Positions 25,270 through 38,565 of a stretch of DNA of 64,000 bases are shown in pieces (within the stretch, counting starts at the first letter, position 1; the number at the start of each line of letters is the position of its first letter). A program made the translations under genes and the position numbers. Below the pieces are notes generated by a model. It made no database searches. It was given only the letters and a program-made list of their open reading frames with translations, and had not been told where the DNA came from. Source of the DNA: Numida meleagris (Eukaryota > Chordata > Aves > Galliformes > Numididae); the NCBI RefSeq assembly GCF_002078875.1, contig NC_034412.1:10995340-11059339 (forward strand). The letters run 5' to 3'.

Positions 25270-28200
25270 GCACCACTGACAATTTCTTCTCTATGTTCAT
25301 TCTGATGAGGAGTTCACAAATGGGTATGAAATCCTCATTTCACAATGAATATTTTCCCAGGGACAGAATTGAGACTGCACCACTGTGTCTTTCCAGAGGC
25401 CTTTAGCTCGCTGTACAAACATTCATTCAGCTGTAGCCAAACCTTCGTAAATCATTTCCTGTTATCTTCACAGGCAGGTATTTTGTTCCTAGGTGACAGT
25501 TAGACCTCACATTTTCAGAAGACCCCTGCCCATAGCTGAGGCTTGCCTAGCTGTAGGTATACCAGAGCTCCCACAGTACTCCGTGAGATTTTTGCTGCAC
25601 ACAATTCTTCAGCAACTATCTTACATGAATGAATTTCATAAAAAAAAAAAAAAAACAACCTTTGAGATTTTGAGTGAAAAGCACTTTGTAAGTGCCTATG
25701 GTTATTTTCAATTAACAATATCTAATTCCAAGCACACCGTGAATCGCATTTTCCCTCTCTCTTTAGAGCCAACATATTAATCCTTTGAAACAAAAATAGC
25801 TGCATTTTAATGAGAGTTTAAAAGGGTGAAAGTTCTGCTCTAGTACATAGACTGTAATAGATTATTTTTGTGATGTATATCTTCCATCCACTCGCTTTAA
25901 TTTTCTGAATAATATCTGGAGAGCAGCCTGTTTTATCTCTGTCTCTCTCCATTCACTCCACTTAGCTTTCAGTGTGTGTACCAGTTACTTTGAAGTTGAT
26001 ATGTGTTATTCCTTATAGGCAATATGTTACAATAACACCAAAAAACATTACAGTGTTGTCTTCTGCAGGTTGATTTGCACAAGGCATTTCACGGAAGTGT
26101 TCCTTTTAATTGTGTTGCTTTTTTTTCCACACTACTTTGCAGTACTAAAATATAAATGAATCCCTTGGTAGACAAAATCCTCAGCTAAAGTCACTGGGAA
26201 TTGGCATGGGAAAACCTTTTGCTTTATCGCACAGACTCTTTGCAGGTCTGCAGTGGGTTGGCCCAGGTCTGTCCTCCTCCAGGGGCAGCTCAGCTCATAG
26301 CTGGCCCCAGCAGGCAATGCTGAGAAGTGGGGACTCCTTCCCAGATTCGCTGCTACCCCTCAGACAAGTGTCTGGGGCTCCCATGAACTTTGGTAGCTCC
26401 TGTGAATGTGGTCAAGAAACTCAGGAAGAGCAGAAGAAGGAGCTTGGCATTCTCCTGATGCTATTTGTAAGGGAAGGGATAACTTTGTCCACCACCAACT
26501 TTTCATGGTGACATGAGAGAATGTGTTGGTGACATCTGGTCCCACAACATAATGCCCACATTTAGGACATGCCATTGTGTATATATAGTTTCACAGTGGA
26601 GGTAAGCTGGTCATCTTTAGTCAAACATGCTTAAGGGCGAGGGCATGGCAGGGAAACAGTCTCAGAACTGTCTTTGTTGTAGTATAAAGATGCTTTAATA
26701 CAGCTGTTTTGTATTTTCAGTATCCTGGCTGAGATAACAAAAGCTCTGCTAAGACATCAGCTTCATTATCAGAAAATACTCTGGAACAGCTTCAGATACC
26801 TCAGCAACTCAGTTGTAAATTTTACTCCTTTTATGGTTTGTATTAGACTAATGTATGGCAGCTGGGCCCTATGTAAACAGGAAATAAAAGGATACAGAGT
26901 GCTGCACTGAAGGAAATGAGGCAAGTGGGTGAAACTAGACAGTGGCTATGAGCTCAGTTTGATAGCAATTCAGTACAGATATATATTTTTTTTCTCTGAT
27001 GTATAGACAAATACAGTCTGACTTCAAACAGTGTCTTAAGCTGGGCAGAACAGGCTTCTTCGTTCTGAGGGAACTGGGTGAATTGAGGATGCCTGTACAA
27101 TGCTGCTCCAAAGTTTAAAGAAGGGACCTGCCCTTCTGCAGAAAATCAAACTGAGTAAACTGGCCATCTCTCAAGTTCCTTTGATGACTTTACGCAGGAT
27201 ATGTAAATAACATATTTTTGGAGGAGAAGGAAACGAAGACTTAGAGTATGCAGAAGAAAGACTATCGGCTGCTCATGGAAGGGTAAAATAGACACAGGAC
27301 TTGGTTGCTAAACGGTATGGATAAAACTACAAGAAATCATGCCTTCAGCCAGAGCAACTCAGGGATATTACAAACAAAATTCATTGAGTCATTGACACCT
27401 GCTGCATTCTGTGTCACAGGGAAGCAGAGATGGGTAGAACCATAATGCAAGGTTGTTACAGAGATGGATAGGTGTCCATCTGACCAACATCTTGGCTATA
27501 ATGCACGGTGGCACTGTCTGATCTGTTATCTATGCTCTCCAAAGGTAATAGCTCCTGACTCCTAGATCTATTATGCTCTTACTTTCTCAGTTCTGCTCAG
27601 TTATTGTTAATGGACTGTGATTTCTTTGTTTGTTTTGCTTTAAGTATGTTTACTCAATTTCCAGCAGGAAAGCTGTAATAGAAACTGTGCCTTGCAGTGT
27701 GTGAGGGAGCTGACACTGGTGACTGCATATTACAGCCAAAAGATTGATCAGCCAATCAGATGTCTGTCCATCTCCGTAACACCAGCATGATTTATTATAA
27801 CATTTAGGTTGCTCTCAGTAGTTCTCCCCATATAGCTCCATACAATGAAGATGTCAGGGGTAAGTTAAGACTCATTTTCTAGCTGGCAGGTTTCTCTAAC
27901 TACATTTGCTTGCCTTCTCTAATAAGTTTATGTTCTGTTGGGATGTTCCACCAGAACCTGGCACCCTCCAGCAGAATTGTGTGCCTGCCACAGGAGAAGT
28001 TATTTTTCAGACTATTTGAGGGTCCCTAAGCTCAGAGTGGAACACGGTTAGCAACTATGTATTCTCCAGTGAGGCCACAGCGTGAAAAAGGCCTCTGAAT
28101 TTAAAATACAATGTTGTGTGTGCAAATCACTGTAGATGCAGGAATCTGTACCTGCTCATTTAAAGAAATTAAGGGTAGTATGAAAAAGAAGCTATGAGGT

Positions 28201-31200
28201 GGGCAGTGACAACCTGCAAACATCTCTGAATTTCATTCATACCCAGAAGCTATCACATGTTCTGTAGTTATGTGTGAAGCAAGAGCATGAGGTAAGCAGA
28301 CACATGCAAGGTCCTTGTGCAGTTTCTCTGCTCTGCCATATTCACTTACCTTGGCAGCAATCTTTCCGGGAGCAACTGATGTCACTTGTGTCCAAATCAA
28401 CTCCAGGACAGGAGAGAAGTAGACAGGAAAGGACAATGCTATCAGTGTTAGTACACACATTTGCAGTGATGGCTGGATTCTTCTGGCTCATCTAGGCAGA
28501 ATCAAATGAAAATTAATTTGCTACTGGCAATTTATCCTGTAGACAACACACACCTTGCAGGACCTGATCCTGATTTCACTTTGAGATATCAGAAGATATC
28601 AGAACAAATTTTCCTTGAGTTCAATAGAATTTCTCTAGTTTTAGCAAGGAGGATCAGTCCTTGCTTTCAGTACACTGTTTAAAATATACATGAGAATTCT
28701 CCTCTTCATCGTGGCAGAACAAAAGCCACACTCACACCTCTGGCTGGAGAGGCTTTGGGACAAAATGCATGTTACCTCAACTGACTGATTTCCCTGCTGC
28801 AGAGAGCAAACTGAGACTTATCAACTTCAGCCCACCACAGGCATCAGAGCACCTGTCCCCTTGCTCTCTGCTCTGCATGAGATGAGAGAAACAAGTAGAT
28901 CAGTGCTTGTGAAGCATGGTGGCAAGCTGTAACACTGAAAGGGAATCTAACAACTCCCCTGGCCTGGCCTGTCCAGTCCTTGTTGACACAGATTTTTGCC
29001 TCCACCGATTCAGGTGCTCCTGCTCTCCCTTAACCACCAGCTGCTCCCCTTAGAACAGATACGGCTGGCTCTCGCTAAGTGGGTAGGAAGTTTTATTATT
29101 GTAGTAGGGTGAAAGAGAAACTGGATGGAAGACAAGACTTCAGAGCATCACTTCCTGGCTGTATTTCAGAATACCGAGTATTTAGCAGCAATGCAGACTC
29201 AACCCAGTCCTACTGCTTATTTCCATTCACTTGCTGCAGTGAAGTCCTCCAGTTGTACTAGAGTCTGAGAATTTGCTCAGTGGGCTAACTGTGAATATAT
29301 ATTTTCATTCTTTAGCTGCTTTACTTTTCACAAATCCAGATAAGTCCCCTATTGCATTTCTTAGCATGGACCTCACAAACAGTTGCTCTGATACAGTCAA
29401 GTGGGTAAGTGCCCTAGAGCAGGATGCAGAGCAAGAGAATTCCCTGAATTCTTTCATTTGCCACATCGTTAGAACAGGAAATCCTTCCCCATAACAAGAT
29501 CAAATCTGATCAGCTTTATGCCAGGACACAGCAGCCAAATGTGTGAATTTAAACACCACTGTATACAATGCTGTTAAAAAAAAAAGTCAAAAAGGACAAT
29601 CTCTGCTTCAGAGAGCACTCACACAAGCTTAAGGCAAGAGTCTGAAAAGAAACAACAAAGAAATAAGACAATACTGGACAGCACAACAGGTGGAATGTTC
29701 TGTACCCACATTCACTCAGCATCACTTTCCTGTCAGTGCTGCAGGAAAGAGAATTTCAAGGAGCTGAAATTCACAATTTTAGTTTATTTTTCCTCTATTC
29801 ATGTGGAAGGCCTGTAGAAATCTCACATTTTTATCACTTGTCATGAGCTGATCAACAAATAAAAGGTCTTAGGGACCCTTCAACGTATCTAAACTCATTG
29901 TTGTGAGACCTGGGGGATAAGGGACAGGGTAGGTGTTATCCTTCAGTCTCACCATATTTGAGTCTAATCACCCTTGATCATTCTGGATAACTCTGCAGAT
30001 ATTTTTCTCATCTTTTCTCAAAATCAAGTTCTGAAGCTTTACTGAAGCCATGCTTTAGCCATAGCCGTTAGAAGTACACATATCCATAGAGTGAAAGACC
30101 TAGGAAGTTTCCAGAGTCTCAAAAGGTCAACCTTTGCCTTGCCATACTTCTGTCATGAAATGCTTCACTTTTATTGTAGAACAGCAGTAAGTGTTGGGAG
30201 TATGAGCACTATTAACTATATTTATTCACAAGCCTATCAACCATGAATAAAACATAGCCTTTCCTTGTACTACAGACAACAAACTTCACAGCAAAACTCA
30301 CCAGTAACTCACCAGCACATTTTGGAGTTGATCTAACATGCACTGAAGACTTGGATGTAAATCTGACTTAGCCATGATGGGTTCCCATGAAGCAGGATGA
30401 AGTAACTGAGTATCAGCTCAATGGAGAAAGCACAACAAAAGGGGACGCATAGGCTCCTGGCAAAGCACTGAAGGCAGTACAGAGATGGGGGTGCTTGGAG
30501 TTACTGGGGGTTTGAGAATTGGGCTCTAATCAACAGTCTTGAGCAACATAGTGGCCCTTTCCTACAGCCTCGTTGCTGAGCAGCAGGACTCTCCCCCTGC
30601 TCTAGGTCCCTGCCCTTGCTCTGCTGATGATGTAGTGAATGACTTCAGGGATCATGAGTCGCTGAGATTTTGAAAGATGTTGGGTTGCAGACTGAAAGTG
30701 GAAAAGCTGTTCTAGCTTGTCAGCAGGTGGAAGTGCCAGTAACCCAGAAGCTGAGGGCCTTCCTCTCGGCAACCCTGTAGACCCCCAGTGCAGCACACTG
30801 GGTGCTGGGCTAAGCAGATGGCAGCTGGTGAGGTGAATACTGGGGTCTGGCTGGAGAAGAGCCCTGCCTCGTTCCTTATACCAGAGCCCACAACAAGCAT
30901 GCTACAATATTGGCTGTGAAGATTTAATTTGGGGATTTTCTCTACTCTGACCTAATGAGACATAGCAATGTCCACATGCTGCTTCTGCAGCTACTTTGTC
31001 ATTAGATATGCTCATTTCCCAGGTAGGCATGTGATTTTCCATCTCTCTGGCTTAGGAAAACAATGTGATTATACAATGAATTCAAGCCTGCTGTGTGTTA
31101 GGGAGAGGAAGTGTATAATATACAGCACTTGTAAATGGATATTATATTACCATTTCATAGGCAAAACTATCAATTTCTCTTTGGTAGGAATTATTTCTTC

Positions 31201-33814
31201 AGCATTTCAAGAGTTCCTTCCTTTATTCTTAGTTCTCAAAGCTCAGTGTGAATCAGTACTGGTGTGAACACTGCAAAAAAAATATATCCAGTAGAAACAC
31301 AGGAACAATTGGTCATCTTGCTTACTAACTTCTATCCAAGGAGCCAGACTATTTGCACTGGTGACCACAGGAAGAAGCGTAATCTGTCAACAGATTTTCA
31401 CTTTCATGCGGGTATTTTTTTCATGTAATTTTCATTTTCTTTTCACTTTTTTCACCTTGTACTTGACTGTGACTTCTCACAGTGGAGATCTCATATTTAA
31501 AACATAAATCTGTGAGTCTTGGATTTTACAGTAAAACCATGCAGAACTTTCTTATTTCTAAGGTTTGCCCATTAAAATTTCACAGATGGGAAATTTAAGC
31601 ACTAGATTTATGTAGACCTGAGCCATAAACAATCCCTCTGGATTGGAAAGGCCCTGGTTTTCACAGACACTACTCAGAAAGCCTTTAGGCTTTCAATGCC
31701 CAGAGTTGAGAAATGGAAATTAGGCAGTTAGTTGCTGGTTGGAAATATGCCATCTCTGTTCTGCTTTGCTTACCTTCTGCTGGGCTAGAGGACCACTGAA
31801 CTAGGGAGGCCTTGAATTTGGTTTGAGAGCTCACTTCAGCACTTCACTGAGGACTGCTGTTCATGTGAAAGGATACTGTGTTTTGGGAAGGCATGGCCAT
31901 GCAAACCTTAGGCAGAAGTTGAAGTGTACTCCCTTTAGTCAGTCGGATCCCAATTGAGATGGCAGGGTGAGTTCCACAACTCACATTCCTCTCCGCAGAT
32001 TTTGCTTACATCCCAGACAAGATCCTTTCCTCCCCTGCTCCCTCAGGGCACCCCTCATTGCTTCTTCCTTCAGAAAACAGAGCCTGTCCTCTTCCCTGCA
32101 GTACCCCACACTCCCGCCTAATATGCATGTGCAAGGATTTTCTAACTCTCTCCTTCATTAAGAAGCAGTGCACGTCTCTTCTCTCTGTCCCAGAAACAGT
32201 GACTTCCAGCTTTCCCCAACAAGGCTGATATGATACTTAGTCCCATCAGTCCCACAGACTCTGTGGGTGGCATTTATTTCATTTCTCTGCAGACATCCCC
32301 TAAAACCTTTTCTGCTGTCCCCTCAAAGGTACTATGATAACTGGACTCCTCTAGCTCTAAGTGGATCATTTCTCTCTCATTTGTCTCATCTCACAGATGT
32401 CTGAAGGTCTGCTCACATTTATTTTAGGCTCTCACAGAGCAGATTTCCCTGTTTCAGTTTTATTTACCATCATTCCCAGACAATTTATGTTTCCCCATCT
32501 TAGGGCGACCAGTTCTTGGATTAAATGAAAGGCACAGCTCAGCCCCACAGTCAGAAATTCTGAGCAGAATATTACTCCCTACACTCTTCAGTAACTGAAA
32601 GAGCAAGGGAGAGCTGCTCCCTCCCCCTCCTCATGCTTTAGGACAGGGATTATGGTGTCTAAGGAACCATGAAGGAGAAACTCTCTCAACAGTATTTCTA
32701 GTCTTCTCTGCAGCCTGTTCTTGCCACTGTCCTGACAAGTGTAAATCATGTTTCAGTGTAAATCTGGACCCAGTACATCTGTCATGTCCTGGTGGCAATG
32801 TTGGCTAGGCTGTCTGTAAATCCACTGAGAATAATGTATTTGTGCTGCAGGATGACATCCCATAATGAGATTGCGATATTCCATAGCCTATGATTTGCTA
32901 TTTGTGACAAAGATAGATTTCATGAACAGCAAGGCTGCTGGGAGCCCTGCTGGGCTTAGGGGACGTTCATAAACTGGAGATCTTTCTCACCTATGCAGCC
33001 ATAACTCAGGTACACGGGAGACAGTTTTTAGTGCTTCTTAGACTGATCACTAAACACAACTGGCGACAGAGATACATCCAAAACACAACACAATACAACT
33101 AACCAGAGAAAAGCACAGCCAAGAACTGTGGGTATTTAGCAACCAGCCTATCATATTGATCCAACTACATTTAATATAGCAAGTATAATTGTAAAAAGAA
33201 ATCATTTTCATGTCTAGAACAACTCTGTTCTCCTCAGAGATTTAGACAATTAATCCCCTTCATAATGAAATTCTGCTTCGTTCTTTGCTCCCAGTTGTAG
33301 TTTATTTATGGAAAGCTTAAAAAAAATCTTCATCCTTATTTGTGGAAATACACATATGCCACATTCTTCCCTTCTGTGCTGTGAGCAGAAGTTGTATAAG
33401 AGTGCATTTATGCACATGTACAAATCCACACATATCTTCTCAGCTAACAATACCATTTACACCTAAATTCTTTCCCCTATCTCATTAGGAATTGCAGTGC
33501 CAGCAATAGCTGAGACTAGGTGGCTAAGCACCTTCAATACAAAAATTAAATAAATGGATGAATGTATTAAATTCTGCAGAAGTTGTGCTGGGATTAGGAA
33601 GGTTTTAGAATACATTGTTAAACACTGTGGTTTAATTGCCTTTTGGCAAAGCATGTCACAGCAGAACATGAAAGTTGTTGCAGAGAAAAAGTCACACCCA
33701 GCTACCAAGGAACGAAGACCAAGAGAAAGTATAGATTCATCCTGCTTCATGGACCCTGAGAAAATGTCCTTTTTATTTGCACTTGAACTGAGCTTTAACA
33801 GTGCTACGGCTGAT
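25270..33814. other. Intergenic sequence, no gene recognised
   Basis: AT-rich non-coding sequence. It contains an A run (25640-25654), scattered short open frames and no recognisable protein domain, RNA gene or dated repeat family. Open frames here are all under about 105 codons and overlap one another on both strands, as expected by chance. Confidence 0.6.
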
Positions 33815-33905
33815 TGCAATTTGAGGATGAGGAGAATCAGGCCCATAGTTTAGAGAGGACTTCAATCTGCCCAAACTTAGTAAAGCAGATGAATGGATAC
33901 ATTTA
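33815..33905 (-). mobile_element. MIR-type SINE remnant, reverse orientation
   Basis: The segment GATGAGGAGAATCAGGCCCA, then AGAGAGGACTTCAATCTGCC, then CAAACTTAGTAAAGCAGA follows the reverse complement of the MIR core: GAGGAAACTGAGGC, AGAGAGGTTAAGTGACTTGCCC, AAGGTCACACAGCTAGTAAG. Order and spacing agree and divergence is high. Confidence 0.6.
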
Positions 33906-36900
33906 TCTCATTCTACAAAAGCAGATTCAGAAATGCTGTCTAGCTCAATGCCAAACAGCTAAGAGGAAAATTGTTAAAACTCAGCCTCTGTATGGAGTGT
34001 AGCAGAATTTGGAACTCTGCCTAGCATCACTCTTGTTTCTCTGGTGCTGAGATCAGCTGTCTTGTCTTTATTTAAATACACAGTCATTTTAAATGACTAT
34101 TTTATCCTACTAGACTTCTTGTTCTCCTTCATTTACATCAAAGTATGTACAAACATGGAAAAGTGTTTCATGTAAGTCAATAAAATTAAATAGAAGACGG
34201 GGTACAAAGTAAATTTCAAATCCCTTACATACACACAGCCCAGGGCAAGGGAGATGAATGGAGCGATGGCTAAGTTACTGGAAGCTTTCTTATTCTGAAC
34301 TGGAAGTTGAGTTACAGTCATTGCAAAGCTGATGCTGCCTGGTCTGCCAGGGACTTGTACTTAGTTGCATTCAGGTTGTGCTCCTAGGTCTAATTTCCTG
34401 CAACCAGATCACAGACTTCTCATTTTACTGGAGGGTAAAAATATCAAAAAGCAAAGAGAAGCGAACTGTGGTCATATAAACATGCCTGTGACATCCCAGT
34501 GCCTCCCATGCCTGTCCTATCAGTTTCTGCAGGTAAAGCTGAATGCACTGCACCTGTTTTGGATACAGTAAATTCATGCACACAAGTAAACGTGTTTCTG
34601 TTGTTTATTTCCTGTGCTTCCCACATTCACATACCTTAGTCTCCCTTCATAATAGCTGACCAGGGCTGCAGATGGGTAAGAGATGGGTGCTTACACATGA
34701 ATCAGTACAATTTGAAAGCTGCCACCACCCAGGGTTGTCCCAAAGATGTGTGCACCCAGTGTCAAATCCTGCAGTGGGAGGAGGAGATGGGGCTTCCCTG
34801 ACATCGGCAGTGCTGAGTCTCCTGAGCCACAGTATGTGCTTGGCTCGTTCTCTACAGCCTCAATCAGGCAAAGGGCTTGTAAAATGGCGTAAAAGAAGCA
34901 TTGATGAGGTTTAACATAAAAGGTAGAATCAGGCCAGTAAAGCTGAGCATTTAAATCCAGCAGGTCACTGATTCCTTTGTGCTGATCTGAACCGGCATAA
35001 TCAAAACCTGGCTGGGTTCCACTTGTGGTCTCTCCATCATACATTACTTACCATCTGAAATTCCCTCAATTCAGGGAATACACCCACCCCCTCCTGCCCT
35101 GATCTCTGAAGGAACAGTTAGCTTGAATAATAAAACCCTCTTTCACATTCTCTCAGAAATCCCAAATGCCAGGAGCTGCACTTCAGCATGTACAATCTCA
35201 GGCATTCACTAAATGACTGAATATCTCAATACTGTTTACAAATTAATACTTACGTTTCTGCCCTTTAAAAAAGCTCAGCATAGTGAGACTGCAGGGACAG
35301 CAGAAGCTGTATTCAAGAGACATTATCTACAAAGGGTGAGTCTATCTGGAAAGCAGAGGCTTGGGCATGGTTTCAAGACATTGTCTGCATGACGTTCACT
35401 AGGTTTTGCAAAGCAGATAATGGAAGAGCTTTATTTGTGTGCTTTGTGATCCATATTTCAGGTTTATTAATACCAAAGGACAGAAGCTTCCCATCGCACT
35501 ACTGATCTTCAGCAAAATATCATGCCTACTACCACTAAAAACACTTATACCTGATTTATTGCTGGGATCTAGAAAAATGCCACTCCACTGATATCTTCAT
35601 TCCTGCCCAGATCTGTGCCTGTCACTGGTTTCTGCTGCCTATGGGGAAATGATATTGTGCTGGTATACATTAAGGGACAGAGATCTGGTAGCTGAAGTTG
35701 GCTCTTCTTTTTCAAAACCTTCTGTTTTGCAGAAGAGAAGAAAAATGAACGCCAAATCTTTGAAAACAATCCTAGAAGACGATTTCAAAAAAACGGGAAT
35801 ACTGCTGAGGACCTCATGGAATATTTTGAGTCTCTATTTTGCAGCTAGGCGCCCTGATTTCTGTATCTGATTAATGCGCTGCACTAAAGCTTTGTAGTAG
35901 ATACTTTTGAAAGCCGTTCCTTTTTCTCCTCTATAAATGGTTGCCACAAGTGGTGCAATGTTTGGATCAATGTCTGAGTTTTTATATATATATATATTTT
36001 ATTTTAAGTCAGGTTTCGCTAGACTGCTTCACATATTTGGCTTCATGTGTTCTGATCTGCACTCTGATAGCTCAGCATGGGTAGGCAGGAGCTGTCCTAA
36101 TCAGAGACAGTGAGAACAGTGGGAAGGGAGGGCAATGAGTGCTAGCTAGGCTGGAATACAAGGCAGTTTGGGCTGATGAGACAAGTAAATGAACTAGATG
36201 CCTCTGTAATATCAGTGGCAAAATGGAACTGACAGACAAACTGTTACGGTAGTAACAGTAGTGACTTTGTTGGGATAACTGCATGTCGATCCCTCAAATG
36301 TAGTTTTCCATGCTGTTTGCCATCCCAAGAAAGTAGTAGTTTATCAGTGACATATTCTGCTTAGATTTCTGAAGTTTTCTCCACAGCTATAAACACTTTT
36401 GATACTTGTCCTCAGTGACATCTCTGTCTGCAGAGGACTGTCGTGTGGCAAGAAGCACTGAACAATTTGTCAGGTCCCAGGACAGGGCACTGCCAGAAAG
36501 GCCGGCCTGAATCTCCTAGAAGACTTCTGCCAATTACATTGGGACCTGTGCCTACTTACGTCAGCACTTAATTCACCCTGAAAATAGCCTAACGATGGGC
36601 TGAATTTGTTCTTAGTGCAACTCTCTTGACTTCAGTGCAGTCTCCTTTGCAGTGAATTTGTCTTGACACACTCACATTGTGCAGCCAGGCACAGCAGAGG
36701 AGGCTCTGGCTGGCAGACCATAAGCAAATCCCATTTCAAGTAACCCAGCCAGGCTGCTGCCAGCAGTCTGGAGCAAGGAAAGAGCCTGCATGCCAAAGCC
36801 ATCTCCTGCGGAATTTTATTCCCCCCTATTACTTAGTTAGACTGATACCAACAAATGTGTTTTTGAATCTTTAATTTCCACTGCTTGGGGCTACATTATC

Positions 36901-36977
36901 ACATTCAAAGCAACATTTGCCCTCTGATTAAATACCCATACCACTATCCATAGAGCTCATAGTTTTGTTTCCTGCAG
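33906..36977. other. Intergenic sequence, no gene recognised
   Basis: No supported gene. It contains a (TA)n run at about 35982-35997. A splice-acceptor-like TTCTGTTTTGCAG at 35720-35732 precedes an open stretch of 37 codons ending in TAG at 35846-35848, which I could not assign to any protein. Confidence 0.55.
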
Positions 36978-37200
36978 CCTTCGCTGTGGCCACAACCAGC
37001 ACCAGGACTGCTATGAAGGGGTACAAGCAGGCCTGGGAGCACAGCTTCTCTCTGGGTACCAATTGTACCAGTGGCTTCAGGAGGCACTGCCTCTTTCCTC
37101 TGCACAGCAAGATTGTGCTCCTGGCCTTAAGTGTGGCAGTTTCTGCCTTAACAAGAAAGGGACAAGCAGAGTCTGTCCCAGTTTGTCAAACAGATGCCAA
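36978..37200 (+). other. Exon-like open segment of unknown identity
   Basis: The segment is preceded by a good acceptor (TTTTGTTTCCTGCAG, ending 36977) and followed by a good donor (GTAAGA at 37201). One frame (codons from 36979) is open throughout. It is cysteine-containing: it begins LRCGHNQHQDCYEGV, passes through CAPGLKCGSFCLNKKG and ends SRVCPSLSNRCQ. This 74-codon stretch looks more protein-like than its surroundings, but I recognise no family and there is no proof it is transcribed. The other frames are also partly open. It lies 80 bases from a CR1 fragment on the opposite strand, so it could be a relic exon or unrelated sequence that only looks like one. Confidence 0.25.
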
Positions 37201-37279
37201 GTAAGAGATGTAAAGTCATTTACTTCTCTACAGAATTCTAGCATTAGGTAGATAAATGAACATAAAACTCCTCTCAGTA

Positions 37280-37712
37280 TTCTCTTCTCCAGATCTCTCA
37301 GCCTTTCCTCATATAGGAGATGCTCCAGGTCCCTCAACTTTGTGGCCCTCCACTGGACTCTTTTCAGAAGTTTCCTGTCTTTCTGGAACTGAGGAGACCA
37401 GAACTGGACAGATCACACTGGGGCAGAGCAGAGAAGGAGGATCACTCCTCTCGACCTGCTGGTCACAGTCTTTTTAATGCCTCCCAGGATACCATTTGCC
37501 TTCTTGGCCACAAGTGCATACTGCTGGCTCATGGTCAGCCCACTGTGCACCAGGACACCCAGCTCCTTCCCTGGGGAGCTTCTCTGCAGCAGGTCAGCCC
37601 CTAACCTGTACTGATATGTGCAGTTATTCTTCCCCAGGTGTAGGACTCTACACCTGCACTTGTTGAACATCATAAAGTTCCTTTCCACCCAACTCTTATA
37701 GACTTTTGCCAA
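37280..37712 (-). mobile_element. CR1-type LINE fragment, ORF2 C-terminal region
   Basis: On the minus strand the translation from 37712 contains the characteristic CR1 reverse-transcriptase tail: ERNFMMFNKCRCRVLHLGKN, YQYRLGADLL, GKELGVLV, SQQYALVAKKANGILGGIKK and SRSRGVILLL. After a frame disruption near 37413 it continues in another frame with RDLEHLLYEERLRDLEKR. The reading frame is broken and the 3' UTR with its octamer tail is missing, so this is a dead internal fragment. It lies in the intergenic region, antisense to the zonadhesin-like gene. Confidence 0.9.
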
Positions 37713-38482
37713 AAAATAACAGCTATTTTTACAATAATTTTTACACTGATGATACTTGTATGAGTTTGTATCTACCCCCTACCAAGGAAAAAGCTGTTCC
37801 CTCTCATTCCTCTTCCCTCCTTCCTAACCAGTACCAACAGAGAGAATTAGCAACAAAGAGTCTTGAATTCCTATAACAGCCCAGCTGGTGCCTCAGTCAG
37901 AGAAGACAGACTTGGTAGACAGAAGTTTCCCTTTGAAGAAAGAGTGACTATCGTCTCTGCTTCCCAACAGAGAAGGACTCACAGAAACTCTATCTCCATG
38001 ATTGTCTAGTTGCTGTGATTCCAGGGGGACTTTGTCATTTTTGTGGCTTCCTCCAGGTCTGCATTCCTATGTTCTATTGCTGGAAAATAGAGAATTGGGA
38101 GACAGTTCAGACATTCTGAATTGTAGCAGTAGGTGTCTAAAACCTACTCCTGAATTCTTGACAATATTCTACAAACACTCTGCCTTGTGTGAACCACAAA
38201 TCTTGACTGAGACAACATTGTTTGCTCTCTCTGTCTGATCTGTATTCAGATTTTCTGTGCTCTGTTTCTCATGAATGCACCAGAGCAGTCAGAGTGCATT
38301 CCCAAGGTGGTATACTGGAAGCTGTACTTTGGAGCCTATGATTTAGAAAAAGGCAGTAACATGCAATTTGATCACTGGGCCGAGCTCTTTCTTGCTCCAT
38401 TAAAGAGTCCTCAATTTTTCTCTATATTTTCATTTTTTCTCATTTAAATTTAGCTGTGGTTTAATAGAATGTTGTCTTTTAG
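37713..38482. other. Intergenic sequence, nothing recognised
   Basis: AT-rich spacer between the CR1 fragment and a second exon-like segment. No gene or repeat was recognised. Confidence 0.5.
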
Positions 38483-38565
38483 CTGGAAGAAATAATGCTC
38501 TCCGATACCGCAAGTACAAAGATGAAGCTATACAGGAACTTAGTCATAACTACATCTACTTCCAG
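38483..38565 (+). other. Exon-like open segment of unknown identity
   Basis: An 83-base stretch between TTGTCTTTTAG (ending 38482) and the donor-like GTAAAC at 38566. It is open in two frames. The frame beginning at the third base reads GRNNALRYRKYKDEAIQELS and seven more residues. The frame beginning at the first base would continue the phase-0 end of the segment at 36978-37200. I recognise neither product. A cryptic exon or chance is equally possible. Confidence 0.2.

Noticed and set aside
35735..35848. 37-codon open stretch after a good splice acceptor, ending in TAG, resembling a terminal exon
   Set aside because: The residues look protein-like but match nothing I know, no partner exon was found, and a second frame over the same bases is also open.
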